From contig JAPOZO010000009.1 of assembly GCA_026706025.1 (NCBI GenBank), forward strand, positions 1 through 64,000: a stretch of 64,000 bases of DNA, in the 5' to 3' direction. The stretch is from Candidatus Poribacteria bacterium (GTDB taxonomy: Bacteria > Poribacteria > WGA-4E > WGA-3G). Within the stretch, counting starts at the first letter, position 1. Each line of letters begins with the position of its first letter. A model generated the notes under the pieces. It was not told where the DNA came from. It searched no databases and worked only from the letters and a program-made list of their open reading frames with translations. A program made the translations under genes and the position numbers. Below are positions 42,250 through 50,920 of the stretch, piece after piece.

Positions 42250-43914
42250 TTACTTCTCCAAAACAATCCGTACCTCAGCATCCACATTCTGTTCCCCAAA
42301 ATTCACCGAAGCAGAAATCGGACCGAGGAACTCTAAGGGAAACAGATTCTCAGTGATACGCCGTGTCAAGGACGCATCCAATTCCTGTCCCGTAAGAGAA
42401 GCAAGCACAGTAACCAATGGCAGGAAACGTCTCAACTCCGGTACAAGCAGTTCGGGCTGAATGAATACCTGAACACCGTCCATATCTGTGGGAAACATTA
42501 CATCACTCAAGGCAGACGTTTTACCCATTACCGTATCAATCACAGCCTTTAATCCGGCAGTTGTTGTGCCTAAGACAAAATAGTCATCAACGATCGCATA
42601 TCCGCCTGCAACTGCCAACAGAAAATTGAGACGGAGTTGCACGGGTTGAACGGGGACACCGTTGTAATCTTGCGGCTCAAGGAATTTAAGCTGCTGACCG
42701 GCGACAGAAATTTTTCCCTGTCTCACAATATCTAATACGCCCTTCAATGCCTCAGGAGCCTTAGCATGCGTAATCAGAACCAGTGAAGGTACTACCGTTA
42801 CCTCACCAGGTTCAGGAGCAGTTAACATCACAGTCAAGTCTGTCCCCAAAACTTGGGAAAGATCAATATTGCCGAAGAGTTCCTGCATCTGCTGATTCGG
42901 AACTGAAAACGTAGTGACAAAAGCAGTCTGTTCAGGAAAAGCGCGGAACGGTTTTGCGTCATCTGCAGCAGGCAGCTTACTCTGGTTAGTATCTATGCGC
43001 TTGCGGAGATGATGCTGTGAAATAATTACGCCATCCTCATACCGATTGCTAAACGTCCAGAAGTCTGTCCCTTCAAACATTCCATAAATCTGTTTAATAA
43101 GAGCGTTAGACTGAACAGTATTCAGGATAGGGGCGATCTGTTTTATATCTGCATATCCGGTGCTTTTGTCTTGGCGATAGTTTTCCTGAATCTCTGTCCT
43201 CATCGGGTGCTCCGCGAGGAAGTCTTGTCTATTTTTTTCCTTTTTCGTTTCAGGAAGCCTCGTATTATAGATGTCAAGCGTCTCTATCAACAGCGTAGGG
43301 TCGAGGCTTAATATCCCAATTCTCCCGATGAAGGTATAACTAAAATCGCGTGGATACCCTGTAATGGTATTGATCGTGAATTCGCCATATCGGTTTTGTA
43401 TGCGTTTATACCCCGGATTGATCGCATCCGTTGCAGTCATCGCCTCAATACTGAGTTTTTCCGCGCCACCCACTGCAGCGATGAGAAGAAACGTGAATTC
43501 GCCTTCGCGTTGGTAAACAGCGAGAATCGTCTCTTCACCAAAATAGCCGGTGACCATCTTAAGGTCGAGTCTGCCCCCCATCTCATATTCCCATAACAGT
43601 TTTTGATACACAAGTTCTTTCCACCAACGTTGTTCCCGAATTTCAGCGAGGAGTGGCATTTCCGCTGTCTGTTTTCCGAATTCACTACGGTTGAAAGTCT
43701 CAACCAACCCTTTCAACTCCTTGAGTGTCAGATAGCAGACCGGAGATTTCGGAAGCAGTGTAATCAGGTGTTGCTCCGGCTCCCACAACGCCGTCTGGCG
43801 ATAAATAACGGATAGCAAAATAATAACCCCAGTAAGTCCGATTAGACTCATAATAACAATTCTTTTACGTTTGCTCAGCTGCATCGGTTTCCAAGCCTTT
43901 GTGATATTTGTCAT
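42250..43914 (-). CDS. Membrane-anchored DUF3352-like protein
   Basis: This 554-residue protein has one N-terminal membrane segment (IVIMSLIGLTGVIILLSVIY) after a basic stretch and a long extracytoplasmic portion. The opening LLPKSPVCYLTLKELKGL and repeated beta/alpha blocks such as YFVLGTTTAGLKAVIDTV resemble DUF3352-type proteins, whose function is unknown. The C-terminus (LGPISASVNFGEQNVDAEVR) is a regular repeat strand. It is the most upstream gene of a minus-strand cluster. The start could also be the ATG at residue 11. Confidence 0.75.
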   Translation of the reverse strand: MTNITKAWKPMQLSKRKRIVIMSLIGLTGVIILLSVIYRQTALWEPEQHLITLLPKSPVCYLTLKELKGLVETFNRSEFGKQTAEMPLLAEIREQRWWKELVYQKLLWEYEMGGRLDLKMVTGYFGEETILAVYQREGEFTFLLIAAVGGAEKLSIEAMTATDAINPGYKRIQNRYGEFTINTITGYPRDFSYTFIGRIGILSLDPTLLIETLDIYNTRLPETKKEKNRQDFLAEHPMRTEIQENYRQDKSTGYADIKQIAPILNTVQSNALIKQIYGMFEGTDFWTFSNRYEDGVIISQHHLRKRIDTNQSKLPAADDAKPFRAFPEQTAFVTTFSVPNQQMQELFGNIDLSQVLGTDLTVMLTAPEPGEVTVVPSLVLITHAKAPEALKGVLDIVRQGKISVAGQQLKFLEPQDYNGVPVQPVQLRLNFLLAVAGGYAIVDDYFVLGTTTAGLKAVIDTVMGKTSALSDVMFPTDMDGVQVFIQPELLVPELRRFLPLVTVLASLTGQELDASLTRRITENLFPLEFLGPISASVNFGEQNVDAEVRIVLEK

Positions 43915-44091
43915 AAGCGAGAGACTTTCGTCAGCACACGAAAATCTTCGTTAGATATTTTTGGTGTCCCTGTATCTTCCGTGCTTACTTGATTATATCA
44001 TATTATCTCTCAACAAGCAATTCAATTGACCACTGCCCCCAGGGTTATTTAGTTTTCCATTTTCTTATCAAATTTTCGGACCCCAAGCCCG

Positions 44092-44116
44092 GTAGGTGCG
44101 GTTTCCTAACCGCACC
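44092..44116. repeat. REP-like palindrome, best-preserved copy
   Basis: GTAGGTGCGGTT-TCCT-AACCGCACC has a perfect 9-bp stem with the GTAGG foot. Confidence 0.8.
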
Positions 44117-44186
44117 GGATCTTTAAAAAAGACCTGAAACACAATAAATCCTTAAAACTAAATCACCCTGCCACTGCCCCCAAGGT

Positions 44187-44346
44187 CATTCAATTGTAGG
44201 TTTTTGGTGTATTTTCGCAGGCGTTAATACTTTATATATGTTATGTTTTTTAAAAAACCGCTGAAATTTTCGCAGCCTGTCGCAGCGTTTCGCACCGGAT
44301 CCTGAAAAAAAAGACATCCAATCCAATAATTTCTTAAAATTGAATG
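44187..44346. mobile_element. MITE-like element, copy B
   Basis: This 160-base element shares both ends (CATTCAATT, AATTGAATG) and long internal blocks with the copy at 26869-27015. It differs by short insertions and scattered substitutions. It has no coding capacity. Confidence 0.7.
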
Positions 44347-44573
44347 CTACTGCTACTGCCCCAGAGCCATTCAGTTTTCGGTTTTCCGTCGTTTTTGTCG
44401 AAGCAGTCGCGATTCGGAGAGTGCTTCTACATGGAAGCGTTTACGCGAAAGATTGAAACTATTGGACAATTGAAAGGCACTGCTACTGATCGCTGTTCCG
44501 CTGGCAACCACGAAAATTATTTGTCTAAAAGCGAAAAATGATGTAGAATATTACCGTTATTTCTCGAAAGAAG

Positions 44574-46460
44574 GTGAACAACGTTCCAACCCAAGATCTC
44601 AAAATTCGACCATTCACGATACTCCTTGTTTGCGTGTTAGTACCTGCCAACTGTTGGTGGGTATCCGTCTCAATTATGCGTGGTGGCGGAAGTCCAACGC
44701 AGGTTTCGCTCTTCTACAATGCCGTTATCACGATTCTAATTTTATTAGGCATCGGGATGCTCTTACGTCGGTTGCATCGCGCGCTGATACTCAACCGGGC
44801 AGAGTTGCTGGTTATCTACACTTGCATCTCAGTCGGCGCGGGACTCGCCGGTGTTGATAGATTCCTCGTGCTCATGCCACTTATCGGGCACGCACACTGG
44901 TTTGCGACACCCGAAAACGATTGGGCGAACCTGTTTCATCTCCATATTCCGCAGTGGTTGGCTGTTAGTGATAAGCGTGTTCTCGATGGATATTATAACG
45001 GGTTCGCAAGCATCTATGAACCGCGCTACTTAACCGCTTGGCTGCCAGCAATCGTCTGGTGGACGCTCTTTATTCTGGCTATCCACCTCGTGATGCTCTG
45101 CCTGAGTCTACTCTTCCGGCGGCAGTGGGTTGAATCGGAGCGGCTGAGTTATCCGATCATCCAGTTGCCGTTTGAGATGACAACTCGGAGTCGGCGATTT
45201 TTCCGATCACCGTGGATGTGGCTCGGACTCTCAATCGGGGTCACCATTGACATCATTAACGGGTTAAATTTTCTGTTCCCTGCCGTTCCAAGTCTCGGCG
45301 GAAAGTTATATGATCTGCGGCAAATTTTTACAGAACGTCCGTGGAGCGGGATTGGCTGGAGTCCGATCGGTGTCTTCCCTTTCGGTATCGGGCTTTCGTT
45401 CTTCATACCGTTGGACCTCTCCTTCTCTTGTTGGGCGTTCTGGTTGATATGGCGGGCGGAACGGCTGTTAGGTGTCATTGCCGGGTGGCGTGGGCTGCCG
45501 CGCTTCCCTTATGAAGCAGAACAGTCGCACGGGGCATACTTGGGGCTTTGCGTCGTCGCCATCTGGATGAGCAGACGCTACCTGAAAGGAGTGGCACGCC
45601 AACTCATATCTCCGAAGGCAGACGAACCCGTTTCATATCGACTCATTGTTATCGGACTGCTCGGTGGCGCAGCATTCATCGTCGGATTCTGTCTCAAGAT
45701 GGGTATGAACTTTTGGGTCATCATCGTCTATTTCGCGATCTGGTATGCGATTGCAATCGCGATTACGCGCTTGCGTGCAGAACTCGGCTCGCCAGTACAC
45801 GACCTACATTTTATCGGCCCCGATGAAATGTTACCGCGGCTATTAGGTATCCGCCGATTAGGCGCGACGAACTTAACAGGGTTCGCCTACCTCTACTGTC
45901 TGAATCGCGCACACCGCTCACACGCCATGCCACACCAACTCGAAGGCTTCAAATTGGCTGAAGGTGCGAATATACCGATCCGGCGGTTTGCGTTCATCAT
46001 GATGTTGGCTTCCGCATTAGGCGCGCTCGGTTCGTTCTGGGCATACCTGTCCATGTATTATTCGGAAGGCGGTTTCGCAGGATTCGGACGCGAATCTTTC
46101 AACCGATTAGAGACATGGTTAACTTACACCGCACCGCCAGACGTACCAGCAATCAGTTTCGCAACATTCGGATTCGGATTGACGCTACTCCTCGCCGCAA
46201 TGCGGATGCGCTTCCTCTGGTGGAATTTACACCCTGTCGGCTACGCTATCTCTGGGAGTTGGGCGATCAATCCGATGATAGGTTCAATCTTTGTGGGGTG
46301 GCTACTCAAGTGGCTCGTCCTGAAATATGGCGGTATCCGATTGCATCGGAAAGCCGTCCCATTTTTCCTCGGCATTGTGCTCGGCGAGTTCGTGATAGGA
46401 GCGTTTTGGAGTCTTTTATCCATTGCCCTTGACCAACCGATGTATCGGTTTCTCTTTTAA
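44574..46460 (+). CDS. Large polytopic membrane protein, DUF6785-type
   Basis: This 628-residue integral membrane protein has at least ten hydrophobic segments. Conserved blocks shared with the gene at 52179-54149 include FATPENDWANLFH, LFRRQWVESERLSYPIIQLP and a proline-rich loop with GLNFLFPAVPSLGGKLYD. I recall this family as DUF6785/DUF6784, common in Poribacteria and planctomycetes and of unknown function. The GTG start directly abuts an AAGAAG stretch, so the ribosome site is unusual or the true start differs slightly. Transport of a peptide or sugar is only a guess. Confidence 0.85.
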   Translation: MNNVPTQDLKIRPFTILLVCVLVPANCWWVSVSIMRGGGSPTQVSLFYNAVITILILLGIGMLLRRLHRALILNRAELLVIYTCISVGAGLAGVDRFLVLMPLIGHAHWFATPENDWANLFHLHIPQWLAVSDKRVLDGYYNGFASIYEPRYLTAWLPAIVWWTLFILAIHLVMLCLSLLFRRQWVESERLSYPIIQLPFEMTTRSRRFFRSPWMWLGLSIGVTIDIINGLNFLFPAVPSLGGKLYDLRQIFTERPWSGIGWSPIGVFPFGIGLSFFIPLDLSFSCWAFWLIWRAERLLGVIAGWRGLPRFPYEAEQSHGAYLGLCVVAIWMSRRYLKGVARQLISPKADEPVSYRLIVIGLLGGAAFIVGFCLKMGMNFWVIIVYFAIWYAIAIAITRLRAELGSPVHDLHFIGPDEMLPRLLGIRRLGATNLTGFAYLYCLNRAHRSHAMPHQLEGFKLAEGANIPIRRFAFIMMLASALGALGSFWAYLSMYYSEGGFAGFGRESFNRLETWLTYTAPPDVPAISFATFGFGLTLLLAAMRMRFLWWNLHPVGYAISGSWAINPMIGSIFVGWLLKWLVLKYGGIRLHRKAVPFFLGIVLGEFVIGAFWSLLSIALDQPMYRFLF

Positions 46461-46521
46461 TCGGCTTGTGGCGGTCAGCAGCCAGCAGTCGGCGTTTTTA
46501 GCCAGTTTGATCCGAAGATCG

Positions 46522-46542
46522 CGAGTACAACTCGCTCCCGCA
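46522..46542. repeat. REP-like palindrome, reverse orientation, decayed
   Basis: GCGAG-TACAA-CTCGC is followed by TCCCGC. It closely resembles the copy at 15962-15982. Confidence 0.45.
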
Positions 46543-46611
46543 GAAGAGGCAGTTGAAAAACAAACGAAAACATAAAAAACTAAATGAGTCTGGGTGAATG
46601 TGTAAAAGGCG

Positions 46612-46639
46612 TTGCTATTTTTTCTTTTTGTGGTATAAT
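46612..46639 (+). promoter_or_regulatory. Extended -10 promoter for endonuclease III gene
   Basis: TTGCTA, 16 bases, then TGGTATAAT (extended -10). The box ends 31 bases before the start codon. Confidence 0.55.
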
Positions 46640-46670
46640 ATTTTAAAATACAATAATCGGAAGAAGACAA

Positions 46671-47339
46671 TTGGACCTTAAACAGAAAGCCGAACTCATA
46701 TCAGAAACATTGGAAGATTTACTCGGCGTGCCAACCCGCGACGGCGCAGGAGATGTGCTGGAATGTCTTATTTTAACGATCTTATCGCAAAACACGACAG
46801 ATGTGAGCCGCGATAAGGGGTACGCGAAGCTCAAAGAACGCTTTCCGACATGGAAAGATGTCTTGCACGCCGATGTCAAGGCGATAGAGGCGGAAATAAA
46901 AATTGCCGGATTGGGAAACCAGAAAAGTTATACCATAAAAAACTTTCTCACATGGTTAAAAACCGAACACGGACAACTCTCTTTAGAATTCATCCACGAC
47001 ATGGAAACGGAGGCGGCATTGGCACTTTTGTGTCAGCACAAAGGCATCGGGATCAAAACCGCTTCTGTTACACTCTCTTTCGCTTGTGGTCGGGAGGTAT
47101 TTCCGGTCGATACACATATACTACGGATTTCCAAACGTCTCGGATTGATTCCGTCAAATTGTAGTGCAGAGAAAGCGCATCAGGTGTTACCACCAATCAT
47201 ACCAGCAGGGAAAGCGTATCCGTTCCACATGAATTTAATCTATTTCGGCAGACGCATTTGCGATGCTCGAAAACCTTTGTGTGAACGCTGCCCACTGACA
47301 GAACACTGTCTCTACTTCAGAGAGAACTTTCAGGCTTAG
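46671..47339 (+). CDS. nth: Endonuclease III-family DNA glycosylase/AP lyase
   Basis: This 222-residue base-excision repair enzyme removes oxidised pyrimidines. The helix-hairpin-helix contains the catalytic lysine (KGIGIKTASVTL), and the catalytic aspartate follows in FPVDTHILRISKRLG. The C-terminal [4Fe-4S] ligands are C-x6-C-x2-C-x5-C in CDARKPLCERCPLTEHC. LTILSQNTTDVSRDK is the substrate-pocket segment. The start is TTG. An extended -10 promoter lies just upstream. Confidence 0.93.
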   Translation: MDLKQKAELISETLEDLLGVPTRDGAGDVLECLILTILSQNTTDVSRDKGYAKLKERFPTWKDVLHADVKAIEAEIKIAGLGNQKSYTIKNFLTWLKTEHGQLSLEFIHDMETEAALALLCQHKGIGIKTASVTLSFACGREVFPVDTHILRISKRLGLIPSNCSAEKAHQVLPPIIPAGKAYPFHMNLIYFGRRICDARKPLCERCPLTEHCLYFRENFQA

Positions 47340-47368
47340 GTAGTGCATAGATAGATCGGAGAGAAAAC

Positions 47369-49486
47369 ATGTTCGACTGGAAAAACTTGTCATGGAAACA
47401 CCTATTTGTAGTGCTGTTGGTATTACACCTCCTTCCATTATGGATTTTCGCCTATTTCCCCTCCCAAGACGGTGTCAGCCACGTCTATAATGCCAAAGTA
47501 CTCAACGAGTATGCCCAACACGAAAACTATAAGATGCGGGATGCATGGCAGCTGAATATCACGATCTTCCCGAATTGGTTGTCCCATATTATGCTGGCAG
47601 CACTTCTCCACATATTTCCGCCTGTCATTACAGAAAAGGTTTTTCTCTCAATCGCGATTGGCATGATACCGATCGCTTTCTTCTATTTCCTCAACGCCGT
47701 CCACAAAGATCGAGCAGGAAAGTTTGTGTACGCTTGGCTCGGTTTCCCTTTTGCCTATAACTATCTGCTCTACATGGGATTTTACAACTTCACACTCAGT
47801 ATTTCGTTTTTCTTTTTCAGTTTCGGCTTTTGGTGGAAATATAAAGAGGCCATGCAGGTAAAACAACTGGCATGGCTTTATGTGTTACTACTGCTGACCT
47901 ATCTGTCACATATCGCCTCTTACGGGCTTATTGTTTTAGGGATTTCTATAGCAGGCGGCTGTATATGGGGTGGTAGCGCATTAGCAGCGGCGTGGCGCGA
48001 ACGGCATGCCGAATGGTTTCGAGAATTCATTATACGTCTCAAACCGCTTTTCCACTTCGCTCTCTACATGGTGCCGGTATACTTCGTCCTGATAGAATAC
48101 TATCTTGAGAGCCTGAAAAAGCATCCACAGGGTAACCATCGCGGTATGGAGTGGATTTGGGAATACTTTCTCGGTGTTAAATCAATCGTCTATTTCAGCG
48201 ATTGGCACGTTCCTGTCAACTATTTCCTTCTCACTGTATTAGGCATAGCAATTGTTGTTTCCATTGGCTATCGGATTCACCGAAAAGAGTGGGTGAAACA
48301 GACCGATGCTTTTCTACTCATTGCGATCGTATTTACCTATATGTTCATCAGGGCACCGTGGAGTTACGGTCCCGGCGGCTGGATCAATGATAGGATCCAT
48401 CTCTATATTCTGCTGATGTTGGCAGCGTGGTTAATTCCAGACATGCATAAACTCCCTCGCTACGGTATCGCAGCGTGTCTTATCGTTTTCAGTCTACTCC
48501 ATTTCGGAAGAACGGCTTATGACCATGGACGCATTGCACCAGAGATTGCCGAGCTTGTCTCTGGAGCGCGTCTGATAGAACCGCATACGACATTTAGGCA
48601 TCGCAGCCCAGATTGGCATAAATCGGATGCGATGGGGAAAGTTAAATATGTTACACCGTTTGTGCATTCCACAGCATTTTATGGTGTATATGCTGATGAT
48701 ATAGTGCATCTCCTTAACTATGAAGCCCACTTTGACTATTTTCCAGTAAACCGTAACAACCAAGAAAGCGTCGAATTAAATTATATCACCGAAGATTACA
48801 TCGTCGCTTGGTTCTACCCAGAATCTGAGGATTTTGCAGACGTTAAGCGCAATTACGACATCATCCATGAGACAAAAAATCTCAAACTCTTCAAAAGGAA
48901 ACTTGCACCAGGCCCTGTACACGACCTCTGGAGTCAGTCAGAAACACGAAACCTTGTCATCCGTTTCGATATGCAACCCACTAACGGTCAAACAGCACCG
49001 AATCATCACCCTATCGGACCAAAGACAATGTACGAGACCGGTAAATTCGGGTGGGACACTGAGTGGAATCATAGGGATTCGCGAATCGATGCCAAGAGAA
49101 TCTCACCGCGTGAAGCCTACAATGGACCAGCGAGTGCGGGTCCGTTAGCAAGGGATGCTATCTGGGGGAAAGAAGATGCTGCTTTCAAGCTCGATCTGCC
49201 CAAAGGCACGTACCGTGTAACCAACACCTTCTCTGGTGCAAAAAACGCTACACATACAGTCAACCTAATAGCAAACGATACACGAATCCTCAAAAATTTT
49301 ATTGTAAAGGCAGACAATGAAGAGAATAAGCATTCCTATACAGTAGAAGTCACCGACGGTTACCTTACCCAAGTCATCTTCACACCCCAAAAACGGGTAC
49401 AGATTGAACGTGAAAGAAACAGCAAAAACCATTTTTGGATATGGAACGGTTGTACAGTTGAACAGATAACCACCGAAACAGAATAA
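47369..49486 (+). CDS. Polytopic membrane protein (GT-C-like) with C-terminal carbohydrate-binding-like domain
   Basis: This 705-residue protein has about 10-12 transmembrane helices in its first 380 residues. An early extracytoplasmic loop contains PSQDGVSHVYNAKVL, an acidic loop like those in GT-C glycosyltransferases. The last 170 residues form a beta-sandwich (KFGWDTEWNHRDSRID, KLDLPKGTYRVTNTFSG, NGCTVEQI) similar to the N-terminal module of rhamnogalacturonan-esterase-type proteins. I infer a lipid-linked glycosyltransferase or glycan-handling role, without certainty. GGAGAG lies before the ATG. Confidence 0.72.
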   Translation: MFDWKNLSWKHLFVVLLVLHLLPLWIFAYFPSQDGVSHVYNAKVLNEYAQHENYKMRDAWQLNITIFPNWLSHIMLAALLHIFPPVITEKVFLSIAIGMIPIAFFYFLNAVHKDRAGKFVYAWLGFPFAYNYLLYMGFYNFTLSISFFFFSFGFWWKYKEAMQVKQLAWLYVLLLLTYLSHIASYGLIVLGISIAGGCIWGGSALAAAWRERHAEWFREFIIRLKPLFHFALYMVPVYFVLIEYYLESLKKHPQGNHRGMEWIWEYFLGVKSIVYFSDWHVPVNYFLLTVLGIAIVVSIGYRIHRKEWVKQTDAFLLIAIVFTYMFIRAPWSYGPGGWINDRIHLYILLMLAAWLIPDMHKLPRYGIAACLIVFSLLHFGRTAYDHGRIAPEIAELVSGARLIEPHTTFRHRSPDWHKSDAMGKVKYVTPFVHSTAFYGVYADDIVHLLNYEAHFDYFPVNRNNQESVELNYITEDYIVAWFYPESEDFADVKRNYDIIHETKNLKLFKRKLAPGPVHDLWSQSETRNLVIRFDMQPTNGQTAPNHHPIGPKTMYETGKFGWDTEWNHRDSRIDAKRISPREAYNGPASAGPLARDAIWGKEDAAFKLDLPKGTYRVTNTFSGAKNATHTVNLIANDTRILKNFIVKADNEENKHSYTVEVTDGYLTQVIFTPQKRVQIERERNSKNHFWIWNGCTVEQITTETE

Positions 49487-49544
49487 CCTGCTACTTACAA
49501 ATTCTATCGCAGATTATCACAAATCTCAAAGGAGAATTGATTGA

Positions 49545-50741
49545 ATGATTAAACCACATGGCGCCGAAACCTTAAACCCACTCTACGTTTCGGATGATGC
49601 CCAGCGTGCGGAACTGATAAAAGCGGCGGAACAACTTCCGTCTGTCTTGCTCTCTTCTGGTGCAGCTGCCTCAGCCGTTATGCTCGCATCAGGTTACTTT
49701 ACACCGCTCACGGGTTATATGAACATCGCTGAAGCGACAAGTGTCGCCGCGGATATGAAATTGCCGAACGGCCTCTTCTGGCCTGTCCCCGTGATGAACA
49801 TTGTTCCGTCCGAACAGCTCACAGATGCAGTAAAGAACGCTGACAGCATCGCGCTCCGCGATCCGAACGTTGAAGGCAACCCGCCACTCGCGATTATGAA
49901 GGTTTCGGCGATTGAAACGCTCTCAACAGCACAGAAACAACTTCTCATTGAAAAGACCTTCGGAACCACCGACCCCGAACATCCGGGTGTCCCTGCTTTC
50001 GCCGACGTTGGAGATAACGTCCTTTCAGGTCCAATCGAAGTGTTGAACTACTCTTACTTCCGAGAAGATTTCCCGGACACCTTCCGCACAGCCGTCGAGA
50101 TTCGTGAGGATATCGCTGCGCGCGGGTGGGATACAGTCGTCGCTTTCCAGACACGGAATCCGATGCACCGTGCCCATGAGGGACTCTGCAAAATCGCACA
50201 AGAGGCAGTCAATGCCGACGGTATTCTAATTCATATGCTCCTCGGTAAGCTAAAGCCTGGGGACATTCCCGCTGCTGTTCGTGATGCTTGCATCCGTACG
50301 ATGGTGGAACACTATTTCCCCGAAAATACCGTCTCTATCACCGGTTACGGGTTCGATATGCTCTATGCTGGACCGAGAGAGGCACTCCTCCATGCCGTCT
50401 TCCGTCAGAATTGCGGTGCGTCGCACTTCATCGTCGGACGCGACCACGCAGGCGCAGGCGACTACTACGGCGCATTCGATGCACAGGAGATTTTCGACAC
50501 AATTCCTGAAGACGCACTCGAAATCGGTATCTTCCGTGGTAATTTCACCGTATGGAGCAAAAAGCGCAATGCAATCATCATGATGAGCGACAACCCGCAC
50601 GATGCAGGCGACTACTTCAGCATCTCTGGGACACAATTGCGTGAGATGCTCGCCGCTGGCGAACCACCCCCACCAGAAATCGCACGCCCCGAAGTCGCGG
50701 AAATTCTGATGGGGTACTACCAGTCCGAAGCAAACGCTTAA
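49545..50741 (+). CDS. sat: Sulfate adenylyltransferase (ATP sulfurylase)
   Basis: This 398-residue enzyme makes adenosine 5'-phosphosulfate from sulfate and ATP. The active-site motifs are VVAFQTRNPMHRAHE, FIVGRDHAGAGDYYGAFDAQ and ISGTQLREMLAAGE. Length and motifs match the monofunctional bacterial/archaeal Sat used in assimilation or in sulfur oxidation/reduction. No APS reductase or APS kinase is adjacent, so direction cannot be decided. AAAGGAG precedes the ATG. Confidence 0.96.
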   Translation: MIKPHGAETLNPLYVSDDAQRAELIKAAEQLPSVLLSSGAAASAVMLASGYFTPLTGYMNIAEATSVAADMKLPNGLFWPVPVMNIVPSEQLTDAVKNADSIALRDPNVEGNPPLAIMKVSAIETLSTAQKQLLIEKTFGTTDPEHPGVPAFADVGDNVLSGPIEVLNYSYFREDFPDTFRTAVEIREDIAARGWDTVVAFQTRNPMHRAHEGLCKIAQEAVNADGILIHMLLGKLKPGDIPAAVRDACIRTMVEHYFPENTVSITGYGFDMLYAGPREALLHAVFRQNCGASHFIVGRDHAGAGDYYGAFDAQEIFDTIPEDALEIGIFRGNFTVWSKKRNAIIMMSDNPHDAGDYFSISGTQLREMLAAGEPPPPEIARPEVAEILMGYYQSEANA

Positions 50742-50883
50742 TTGATTCTATCCATAGGCGGGATCGTTAAAGGGCAGTCGTGATGAAATCATAATTGTCC
50801 AAAGCTGCGAGGTAGTTGAAGAATAGTCTGCAGTTGTCAACTATCAGGCACAAGAAGTATTGGTTAAGCAAGCCCCTTCTTTA

Positions 50884-50912
50884 ACTGACAACTGACAACT
50901 GACAACCGAGAA
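50884..50912. repeat. Heptamer repeat tract, CTGACAA type
   Basis: Three perfect CTGACAA copies and a degenerate fourth (CCGAGAA) lie in the gap between sat and the dehydrogenase gene. Confidence 0.7.
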
Positions 50913-50920
50913 TTATTATA

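Larger units (their letters stand above)
43915..44573. other. Repeat-rich intergenic interval
   Basis: This 659-base divergent gap contains a REP-like palindrome, MITE copy B and three related blocks of the form ACTGCCCC(C)A followed by an ATTCAATT-like string (near 44032, 44172 and 44353). No gene is supported. Confidence 0.6.
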
